Below, one piece after another: positions 36,801 through 48,800 of a stretch of DNA of 64,000 nt. Within the stretch, counting starts at the first letter, position 1. Each line of letters opens with the position of its first letter. The stretch covers positions 10,032,744 to 10,096,743 of the forward strand of contig CM063252.1 in assembly GCA_032158295.1 (NCBI GenBank), in the 5' to 3' direction. The notes under the pieces are model-generated. The model was not told the origin of the DNA. It did no database searches and saw only the letters and a list, made by a program, of their open reading frames with translations. The DNA comes from Pycnopodia helianthoides (lineage: Eukaryota; Echinodermata; Asteroidea; Forcipulatida; Asteriidae). Both the position numbers and the translations under genes were made by a program.

Positions 36801-39800
36801 AAATTGAATGATATTGGCGACCTGATGAATTTGAATGATCTTTATTTGACCAATGAATGCTAAAATTGAATCACTTCTCTTGACTGTTGAATGCTGAAGC
36901 AACGGAGCATTCATTTTCAAATGAATTGAACGAGCCGGATGTTTTTATTGTATGAATGTTTGCTGAAATTGGCCAGAAAAACCTATACTAAGAAAAAAAT
37001 AATACATAATAATCTTTTTTAATAATGTGATGCGATCAAGCTAATTGAGTCGTTTGTCGGTAAATGCATTGTTGAATAACAGGCCAAAATAGGTCGACAG
37101 GGGTCTACATTTCTACATATCTCTTGGTGTTTCGACTTCCATAACTTTTGAACCAAAGGTGGTATCAGCACGGGGTTTTCATATCCTTAAAGCTGAGATT
37201 GTACTTCTTTCAAATAGATAAAAAAACAAAAATTGACAAGGGTCGACAAAAGACTCATTTAGCTTGATCGCATCACATATGTTGAACTAAATTCACAGTA
37301 ATATATATTTTTAGCTTGTGCAGCTCTTTAAAGTTGGGCCGAGCCTTCGGAATAGACTGCCCCCGTCTCGCGGGTATTCGAATATTGGAACCCGTTAAAG
37401 TGCGCGAGTTTTGTTTCCTACACGCGTTAAAAATGTACACGGCACCAATGTGGTCCCGAAAAAAGTTTGAATGAGTGCGGTACTTGCGCGATCTATGGAA
37501 GGGAAAACTCCACTACCTGTTGAACGACGGAGGCTTTCTCCCCGGAGATGGTATATCATCAAAGAACGAGTCCTCACTACCCTCACTCCCACCAGACAGG
37601 GACCTCTGTAGATGTGCGATGGGCTTCCTCAGGCCCGATTTCTCGTTCAACGATGGAAGGTTTTGAGCGCCTGTGCTGTCTTTCTTGTTGAAGGTGTTAC
37701 TCTGGCCTACGCTTATCTAGTATGAAGATTAATAAGATGCAAAACAAGAAAAGCTTCTTATATACAATGTAGAAGAAAATGGAGACTGACATTAGAATTA
37801 CCTACTTCACGTCGGAATTAAAAAATCTTTACTGTGACTCCGCGCAGTATTACTTTTTCAGAACTTTTTCGAAGCTTCTGAATTAATTTTGTTTTTGTGA
37901 GAATATCCTTGTCACAATGAAACCCGGATTAAATCAAGTAAAGCCAACAAACGTTGTCATAAATAAAGAAATCATGGAATGAATCTTGAACCTTGGCCGA
38001 AAGCCACAGACGATAATCGGCCGTGGTGAGCTGGAATCTCGGACTTGCCTCTGATATGCCGAATACAATGAAAAACATTTATGACAGCCTACCTGTAATC
38101 CTCATTTGTACAATAAAAGAATGAAGGTCTGGAATCGGGGATTACACAATAAACCCCAGAAAAAGGGAGATTTCGAGCATGAATTCCAGTATCCTTTTCT
38201 CCTCTATGTAAAGGAGGGCAAGTGACCGCACCCAAAAAAGGACGGTCTGAGCTTGTTCCAGTCGTGTACAATGAAAAACAATCATGGCAGCCTACTAGTC
38301 GCTCATATTCCTCGTTTGTCCAATAAAAGAATGAAGGTCTGGAATCGGGGATAACACAACAACCCCAGAAAAATGGAGATTTCGAGCATGAATTCCAGTA
38401 TCCTTTGTCCATCTAAGTAAGACATGTAAGAGTGAAATGAAGGATAGCACAGTTGGTGCAAGCCTGTGCATGCTATACACAATGGATTGTCTGGAGGTGT
38501 ATCTATACCTCAACCAGTCAAGTGACCGCACCCAAAAAAGGACGGTCTGAGCTTGTTCCAGTCGTGTATAAAATGTCCATCTTAATCCAGTTCGGAAAAT
38601 TTTGGCAGGAAAATACATCATCTGACATGAGGTGGTTAAAAGGTAGGGCCATAGATTGGTTTTTGTTAACATAATGCTGATTTATGGACAAAATTTAAAA
38701 GAAAGATACAATAAAAGTCACATAATTTTTTTTAATAACCACATTTTTTATCCAAATGTTTAAGAGTATGGGTGGGTATGATTCATCAAAACTTACCGGC
38801 TTCAAGTTGATGTTGGTTTTGATGGAATCGCTGAGCCTCTTTTGGGACTGGGGCACAATCTCAGAGACGTCGCTTGAAACGACGGAACGACAGACGACAA
38901 ACAAGCGACGATACATGCCGAGAAACTCATCAAAGTCAATACCTGATGGTCATAACGTTGGAAAGAAAGACAAGAACACGCTCAGTATAGTTTTAGGTCT
39001 CAACTGCAAAAGGATTTCAACCAATTTTGAAAAAAACACTTTACTTAAATGAGAATGCAATTAATTAATCCTCTATGGGATCTTGTCAAATTAATCCAGG
39101 ACAGGTACAATTCTTTGATGTCAGATTTTTGTTGGATTTCCAGCGGACTGTATTTCTAAGAGAGACACGTTTTCACTGGCTGAAAAGCACACAGCACCCC
39201 ACTGAGCGCTCTGCCGGTTTGACTGGCAGTATAACCAAGCTTTGGGTTTCGGAGTGAACTGGAAGGGCTTAGAGATCTAAGAGGGGTAGTGTGATTTTTT
39301 CTTTTGCCGGAATGGTCAATTATTTAATATTTGGGTCAACAAATTTCTGCGAATTTATGGTTTCAAATGATACAGTAAGGACTACTGATGGTGTTTATTG
39401 GTGCAGACAGGTTAAATTAGCCATAGTTTGAAATATAATGATAATTTTGTGAGTTTGAAATTTTTGATCCAAATTCAACAAAATCCAGCACGGTAAATTT
39501 TTAAGTATTTTAATGAAAAAAGTTTATTGGTACAGTACGGAATACGGATGAAATTTTATTGATCAAATTTTTTTCTGTGATTTTATAGTTGATATAGTCA
39601 ATTGATACAGTACGAATTACTGATGGCATTTTGTTGGTGCATACTCAGTAACTTAACCATAGTTTGAGTGATATTGATTTTTGTAAGTTGAAGTTTTGGT
39701 CCAAAATCAATGAAATCCACCATGGTTATAAGGGATTATGAAGTTAAAGAGTTCATGTAATGCTACCAGTCAGAAGGATTTGGGCTGAAAATAAAATTGG

Positions 39801-42800
39801 TTTACATAATACAAAATAATTATCATCCTCCGTTGTCCATCCTCTTGGTTTGTCCAGAGTTTAAATGAATAAAAACGGATTGACACAGGACAGTTTATAA
39901 CCAGCGTAACCCAAGATCAAGCTCCAGGGTAATTTGAATTTTACTTACAGCTGCTGAAGTCACTGTCCCCAGCTCGGAATTCATCATTCACGTATCGCTC
40001 TAACATATTCCTGTAACAATAGAAGTGGTAGGGATGTGCTGAAAAACAACGCTACACATCACAGTGACATACCAGTCACAGATTGTACATGTGACATGGG
40101 GTTTTAGCTGGTAAACTTAGTCTAAAAAACACAATTTGTGTTGGGCTTAGCTACTTTTGTGCTTCGGAAACTCAACAAAATTGGGCCCAGGTTTTTTACA
40201 TTTACAATATATAGGTATGAACAATGGATCTCACAGAAGTAAACATAAAATCTATGAAAAAATAAAAGTACAATATAAACACGTTCGACGTAAGACTTGC
40301 AGTAATTTACCTGTGGAAGTGTGGGAACATATCAATAAACAAGCTCCTGAGCTCATCCTTGTCAATTGAGCCACTTTTGTCCTGAAAACAGAAAAAGATC
40401 ATCTTTCAAAAAACATTTTAAAAACAACTTCAAGTCTATAAAAGGTCATTCCACAAAATGAAACTTCGACTGAGAAAATAAAAGTACATCCACATTTACA
40501 AAACTGTATAAAATACCAAACCAGTGGGTGGCAAGGAGGAACAGGTGACCAGCACCTTTACAAGGCCGTCCTACCACAACAATTGAGGAGCAACAGCAGT
40601 GCCACACCCACGTACACACATCATCCGCTGAGAAGCCAGAGGCAATATTTTGTTTTTTCGTTATAAAAATGAAACAGATGAGTCTTAAATGATGATGAAG
40701 AAACTTTAATCCTGGCTTATCAGAGGAAGTTGAATCCAGATTGGGACTATCCACTGAAAAATAAAGAGACTTAGGAACAGATAACACAAAGGACCTTCTG
40801 GGAACAGTATCCAAGCAGATCCAAGAGCAGGACCTCTTTATATCTGAAGAAAATAACAGCTATTTTTTCACCAAGCAGACGACCTGAAACAAAATCTGGA
40901 CTCAGATACAAGTTTGAAATTTCCCAAACACAAATTCAAAAGCAATTATTCAATATCAACATTTACAACAAATACAATTGATTGATAGCTTCTTTAGAAC
41001 GAACACTAAACAACAGCAATGGGTACAACTGCGAATAATCAATACAAATTCAAAGCAATTATTCAATATCAACATTTACAACAAATACAATTAATTGATA
41101 GCTTCTTCAAAACAAACACTAAACAAGAGCAATGGGTACAACAGTGAATATTCAATACAAATTCAAAAGCAATTATTCAATATCAACATGTACAACAAAT
41201 ACAATTGATTGATGGCTTCTTCAAAACAAACACTAAACAATAGCAATGAGTACACCAGTGAATAATCAATACAATCTATAACACAGATACAAAAAATATA
41301 TAACAATGTCAGGAAATGGGGGAAGCCAGGCTTCTGTTCACATCCTTATGAGAAGACAAAAGAAACAATGGCGAAAGTAAGATGGAGTAAATGTCCGTTT
41401 AAGAGGAGATGAGCAAGAAAAACTCTTAAATGAACATGAAGAGAAAGTATGCACAAAAATGGTATGATGCCGTGTGACATTAAAACAGAATAATTTTTAT
41501 GACAAATTCATTTATGCAAGTTGCCCCTAACAAGGGTAAATTCCACTCTTGGCAAAGGGGCTACAAAGGAGAGAGAATAAGATGCACAAACAGTTAAACA
41601 ATCTAGATTGTGGGGTGAAAGGGAAACATGCACCAGGCAAGGAATTCCAAAAAGATGCAGTGCATGGAATAAAAGCTGTTTGAATTGGCTCTTTGTTCTA
41701 CATCTCAGATAGCTTTTTATTTAACCCAAGACACCCACAGCCGTGGTGCTCTGTACTTTTGCTGTGGGTAGAAATTGATAATCCTCTTCAAAACAGTCTT
41801 GATTGTACGATGGAGGGAAACATGCACCGAGCAATGAGTTCAAAAGAGATGTAGGAATGGCTCTTTGTTCTACATCCCAGCAAGCTTCCATTTAACCCGA
41901 GACACCCACAGCAATTGCCGTGGTACCCTGTACTTTTACAATGGGTAGAAATTGATAATCCTCTGCAAAACAGTCTAGATTGTGGGATGGAGGGAAACAT
42001 GCACCGGGCAAGGAGTTCCAAAGAGATGCAGTGCATGGAATAAAAGCTGATGGACTGGCTCTTTGTTCTACATCTCAGCAAGCCTCGACTTAACCTACGG
42101 CACCCACAGCAATTGCCATGGTGCCCTTGTACTTCTACTGTGGGTAGAAATTGATAACCCTCTTCAAGGAGTCCCAGTGAGATGCAGTATGCGGGGGAAA
42201 GCCTCTTATTAGATTGGCTCTTATTTAACTTCTCGGCAGGCCTCGAATTAACCCACGGTACCCACAGTAATTGCCAAGGTGCCCTGTGCTTTTGCTGTGG
42301 TGCCCTTTTCAAAGTTCAAATACACAAATTTACATTTCCCTTATTGAGAAGTTCAAAGACAAATTGACATTTTCCTTTAAAAAAAGTGCCCTTTACCAGA
42401 GAGAGATTGCCAGATGCCCCTCCAAGAGCGGAGTTCAAGACCTGTCTCGGCATAGCTAGACTGCGTGGGTGAGCGCAGGCAGAAAGTCTGGTTCCTTACC
42501 TTATCATAGTATTCAAACTTCTCTTTTGCATCAGCAATTTGTACTGCATTCAGATCCTGAGCAAAAACAAGTTTATGCGGATAAAATACATGTATTAAGT
42601 CATAAATCACAAGGGAAATCAACTGGGTAAATTGAATTGAATTTTTAATTTTGGGGTTGAACAAAGAAAAAATTGACTAGAACAGGATATCCTGAACATC
42701 TGCTGTCACAATTGCGCCAGATACCTGCCTGACCGGATGCTGCCCGATGTACCTTTGACCTTGCATTCATTTCGCGGGGAGATTCGCAGTCACTTCACAC

Positions 42801-45800
42801 GTACGTGTACACATATTACATAGTGGATAAAACAACATTACATGATGAACAAACATTATGCACACGGTCGAAAGTGCAAGCGGACAAATTACATCACCTC
42901 GGACCAATCATAACACAGATATGGAAAGCTTACGTCACTGTACGGTAATCCAATGATATCATTGGGTCTGTAGACTAGTACCTGTCTATGAACAGAATAG
43001 CTCAGTTGATAGATTGCCGGCACGTTAATCCAGAGGTCGCAGGTTCAAATCCTGTTCTAGTAAATTTGTCTTTGTTCACCCCAAAATTTGATAAAATACT
43101 ACTAGTTTTTCTACATTTACTTTGGTTGGCAAGTTGACAACTTTTAAAAGCAGCGTCAGAACCAAGAGACTTTGGCTATGGCTTTGGTTATGGCTATGGC
43201 TGCAATGACAACATTGAAGACTAGGCTATTTCAGCAATCCGGCCATAAGCCAAAGCCCTTGAATCCGACACCTATTTAACTGACCATTCCAAATTGGACA
43301 AATATCTTGTATTGGAATGGTGAAGTGTGTTGAATAAATTGTGTACTGTGTAGATGAATTCACCACATGATGCAGAGCTGTCAACAGTTGCATCTTGCAA
43401 TCAGGGAGATGTTGTGCAACAATCAGGGAGATATTTAGAATTGCGTTCAACATAACAGGGACAAGGTTTCCATAATCAGGGAGATTTTCAAATTTGTTCA
43501 TCTGATCATGTAAATATTAGGGTTTTTTTCAGGGAACTTTCTGCAGAATCAGGGAGAGTTGGCAGCTCTGCATGATACCATACTGCAAGCTTGTACAATC
43601 CCTTTGCACTGACATCTCATGCAGCACTGGGCCCAGTTTCATGGCTCTGCTTACCGCCGAATTCTGCGCTTGTGATCACCATTCTCCACTTACTGTGCGA
43701 GCACTGAATTTCTGCGCTAGCCGTGTAAGCGAAGAAGTAACGTGGACCAGCCGCACAAGCAGAATATCCCTGCTTCACAAGCTTAAAATTCACAAGCTTA
43801 ACGTAAGTGCAGAATTCTCTTGCTCACGGTAAGCAGAGCCATGCTCTGCCCATGGACTGCCATTTTGGGAGTCAGTGTGCATGTAAAGGTACGGTGCACA
43901 GCTGACCTTGTCCAAGTCGCATAAAATGCACTTTGCACAGTAACACATACTCTGAACACACAGAATCTTGACTCCCAAAATGGCGCAATCAAGATTTATC
44001 AGTTTACAAACTAAACTGTGTGGAATTTTTGGGGCATTTTGATTCCTTGTACAAACATTTCTGGTCCAGTAAAAATTTTTTAGCTACATGTACAAGCACA
44101 ATTTACCGAGGTCTTTATGATAAATTTTTTTAAGTGGTCGATTTCATTTTCCAAATCTTCTTAAAGCTGACCAAAGTTCAGATAACTGAAACAATTTAGG
44201 TCGGAATTATAAGATATTTGAACCAACGTAGAATGGTCAGTCAGTAGGAGGGTTAGTATGTTAAAATCGTTAAAGGAAGAATTCAAGGAGAAACAAAATA
44301 AAGTTAGGAAAATGTTATAATAACTAATAATGGATCTACAGTATTTTTTATGCAAAATAAAAAATAGAGTTAAAGTAAATACCTGTGAGATTGAAAATAT
44401 GTTTGAGGAAAACATTGTACCAATTTGGTGATTTGGGGAATTCAGTGGTCTATGATTAAAGATGCATTGCTTCAGAAAACTGCGATGCAACAGTTTATGT
44501 ATATGGTGGATTACATAAAGTGCTTACACTGCCAGCAACTGTGTTGTTAGCAAAAACCAATTTTGTAATGTTCCTTTAAATGTAGAATGATTCCTTTGTA
44601 TTTCATTTTTTAGTGAAGTTCAACAGGGTGATTTTTCACACTCAAATGTAAAAAGTGAGATTAGTACTAGGTTAATCAACTGGATTTAATCACCAACATT
44701 GTGAACAGTGAAGGATGGGGTTGGGAACAATTCACGAAGTATGATTCATGGAATGTACTCAAGATGTCCTTCACAATCCGTTGAATTTGTTTGAGGAACT
44801 AGGCCTACTGATGGAGACACACGTGAATTAGTCCCATTTAATGCACTCCAAATTAAATTTCAGCACACCATTATCATCTGATCTTACCACTTTGTAAATA
44901 ACGTCTTTTCTGCCTTCAGACTTATTGTTATGAGAGGGTGAGGGGGTGAGGGGGTGATGGTTGGGGATAAACAAAGGAATGGGGGTTAATCATCTTTAAC
45001 ATGGAGACTCAATTGTCTTTAGGCCAGGGTTGAAGGGTTAACAAAGGAAATGGTCAAAATCATTTTCAAAATGTGAGTTTTGTTTTTGTCTTGGGGCAAG
45101 AAGAGCCCAGTATCAAAATGATGTTAGGTAGACAGACCTTGCTGAGCAAAGAACATCCTGCTTAGAAATTAAATTATACCATCTACACATGCAAAGTAAT
45201 GGTATTAGAAATTAAATTATACCATCTACACATGTAAAGTAATGGTATTAGAAATTAAATTATACCATCTACACATGTAAAGTAATGTATTAGAAATTAC
45301 ATTATACCATCTACACATGTAAAGTAATGGTATTAGAAATTAAATTATACCATCTACACATGCAAAGTAATGGTATTTGCATGCACTCTTTGTTGGTTCT
45401 CACTAATTTCTCTCCTTTGCCCAATTTCATAGAGCTGCCTAAGCACGAAAAGTAGCTAACAACAAAATTGATGCTTACCAGAATAAGGTTACTAGCCAAA
45501 ATACCATGTCACATGTACAATTTGTGACTGGTATCCTGCTCATTTCTGCTTAGCAGAAAATTGTTGAGCAATATTTCCTGCTTAAGCAACTCAGTGAAAT
45601 TGGGCCTTGTCCATATAGAGCTTCTCAGCACTTCAATCTGCTTAAAGCTAATCTACATTTGCTAATCATCAGAAGCATTCAGGCTACCAGTCACATTTAT
45701 CCTCTAGATGATACGTGTATAACCGTGACTGGTAACCTGCTAATTGTTTCGCTTAGCACTTAAATCATTGATGCTAAGCGGCTCTATGCAAGTTGAGACT

Positions 45801-48800
45801 CAAACCTGTAACTACATGTACCTACTGCTATAACTATCATGCAATGGTTTGGTTTTTTTTAATGCTAGCATACAAAATTCATGCGAATCTACCTTTGGTA
45901 TGGCAATTTCCTGAATAGGAAAAAAAGAGAAGAAAACATCGAACCGGTCACAGATTATTATTGAGAAACAAAAGTGTAAAGGGTAAGGCATTTAAAAGGG
46001 AGGTCAAAAAATAACGTTGGTCTTGAATAAACTCATAATTAAAAATCAAGAGTACATTAAAGGCAGTGGATACTTTTGGTATTTACTCAATAAATACATT
46101 ACCATAAAAAACTCACTTGGTGAGAGCTGCTGATAGTATAAAACATTGTGAGAAACGACTCCCTCTTAAAGGTATTGTACACTTTTGGAAACAGCTCAAA
46201 ATCAGTGTCCACATTTTGTGTGATTAAACATATGCATGAAAGTTTGAGCTCAATTGGTCATCGAGGTTACAAGAAAATAGTAAAAAGAGATCTTATGTGT
46301 TATCTGTTTTTTCAAATTATCGCGCACGATAATTACTATTGTTTTACTCGTTTCTCAGAAACGATAGCATTTTAGGCAGAAATATTTTAAGGAACCCTTT
46401 CTACCATTACTTACTTTAAATCATGTAAGTTATGTGTGAATCTGTGAACATTGTGTTTTTCGATCTCACCAATAGTGTACAGGGCCTTCAAGTAATATTG
46501 TTTTTGAGAAAGAGGTAATTTCTCACTAAAATATTAGAATCTGAAAAAGACTTCAGGCATGAAGCCTTTCTTAGGCATTTGAAAGCACACAGTTCTATGC
46601 AACAACGGTGTTTTTGTTTTTTTCCCCCTAATTTCTTGCAACTTCGATGACCAATTGAGCCCAAATTTTCACAGGTTTGTTATTTTATGCATATTGTTGG
46701 ATGCACCAAGTGAGGATACTGGTCTTTGACAATTACCAAAAGTATATCCTGCCTTTAAATTCATAGATCTCTATACTGACTAGACTGCTAACTTGCCGTG
46801 CGTTTTAAAGCCAAGTGAGGACCATCCATTTTTGTGTACAAACCTACAGTAAAGGCTGGACTTTTTGAGTGACTATTTGTATATATCAATCCTCTTACTA
46901 TTTTCTGTGTGATATGAAATCTATAAATTGAATGCATAATTAATAAATGTGCATAATTTTGCAATTATGATAAATGCAGTAGCACTGTAATGATCTCTCT
47001 TAAATGAGCTTTGTTCATTCTGAAACAATTTGATGGTGCAAGAAGTCAATGTTTTTTGATCGGCGTGCCCAAATCGTCTTTTTGTTTCATTTGAAGAGCT
47101 AAATGAGGATAAATCTAAGCAGCAAATGCAATTTAAGAGTGTAGCAGGCCTGGAGTACCATCGTTGAGAGGGCAAGGCCATTTTCATTTTGCAAAGGGCA
47201 CTTCCATTGGAAAATCTTAAAGTCCATTGGAAACTTTTGAATGGGCACCAAGGCCATGGCCTGGGCATCAGAGGCCATAGCCACCATGTAAGTCCAGCAG
47301 CCGATTTCATGAAACTTTATATGTAACTGCGCAAGTCCACTTGTGCAAGATTTCTTGTGCTAGTGGTGCACAACTTACGCAATAAATGTTGCCCAAGTAG
47401 ACTTACGCTGTTGCATAGGTTTCGCAAAATCGGCGGCCGGCCTGGGGTCGGCCTCACTGCGGTGACCTTACCTCGGTTCTGGAATTTGACCTCGGCCGGG
47501 GGATTCTACTGGATTGTTCATTGGCTCGTTTCAGCAGCTCACAGAGGAGGGGTTTCCCCCTCGTCTTGTCCGAATCAACGATGTCGAGATCCTTGGAGAC
47601 GGTTTCTCTTCCTTCGTATTTCTCTCCCTGGAAGAGAAGAAAAGTCTTTTGTTGTTAAAGAAAAAAAGGAAAAATTTACTAGAGAGGGATTTGAACTAAC
47701 AACCTCCGGATTTAACGTGCGGGCGCTCTACCAACTGAACTTTCTAGCCCTATGTTGGCGCCTCTCCTATTTCGTCAATATTTTTGTTCAATATTTAAGT
47801 TGCTGTGTAGCCAGGGATCACACCCAAGTTTACAATACAACCTGGGAAGCGGCAGCCACGGGATCACCTTAAGGGATGCAACTTTTTTTTCAAATGTCAA
47901 GTAATGAAACTGACTGGGTACTAATTTAAATAGATGTATTTAGTATTATAAATTTCTGGTAATGAAACCAAGGATGCCTCATAAGTAAACACAATACCCC
48001 CGCTATTCTAGAGCTACCACCAACAAAACACCAGTTTGATTCATCTTATTAGCTAATTAGCTTTTTAGCAGTAAATAGTGCTCAACAAATGTCTGCTCAG
48101 CAAAAAAAATGAGCAGGATACCAGTCACAGATGGTACATGTGAAATGTTATATTGGCTGGTAACCTTATTCTGGTTAGCATATTTTTGCTGTGCTGAGCT
48201 CCTTTTTGTGCTTAGCAGCTCCAAGAAATTGGGCCTCAGGCCTGCATCTTACAATTGATGATGCTGACAAGCAGTATCGTCTGTAACTTACAAAATTTGT
48301 TTCCGGGTTGAAGACGGCAAGAGTGAAGTCCAAGCGAAAGTGCTCCAGAAATTCCTGGACTAAGGAAGCGATTAAAAACCCTGAAAGAAAAAACAAACGT
48401 ACAATCATCAGAAGAAGACGTCGACTCCCTCTTCAACTAAACACATCAACAAAGTAAGTCCCCCCCCCCTCAACAGTTCGTCATAACATTGACGCAGGTG
48501 GCTAGAAGAATGGGTGTTTGCCCGAAAGCCATAAGAAAGCTACGCCAGAAGTTGTTTGATAAACCTTTGTGACTTTGAGAAGGGCAGTTTTTGTCTTTTA
48601 TTTGAGCCCATTCAGCCATGAATTCATGGACATCTTCATTTTTTAACAAACTTAGGAAACATCTCATAGAATTATTTCTAAATTAGTTGTATTGGTAAAA
48701 TGTTTTACCTTACAATGTTATGATGAACTGTTGAGGGGGGGGGGACTTACTTTTGTTGATGTGTTTATTTTATTTCCTCTCCTTTTATCTTTCAAATGAT

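Noticed and set aside
38089..38412. Possible extra CEP43 exons in intron 9
   Set aside because: Acceptor- and donor-like bases occur, but the sequence is a duplicated repeat and exon 9 joins exon 10 in phase without it.
41788..42312. 174-codon minus-strand frame
   Set aside because: Coincides with the four-copy 180-190 bp intron repeat; not in phase with flanking CEP43 exons and lacks splice signals.
38797..42556. EF-hand exons as a separate gene inside CEP43
   Set aside because: Same strand, in order, phase-compatible with exons 5 and 10, and no start or stop codon of their own at the edges. Kept as part of CEP43, with transcript evidence needed.
47357..47872. 171-codon plus-strand frame
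   Set aside because: Antisense to CEP43 exon 4 plus a SINE and a MITE; no homology in that frame.
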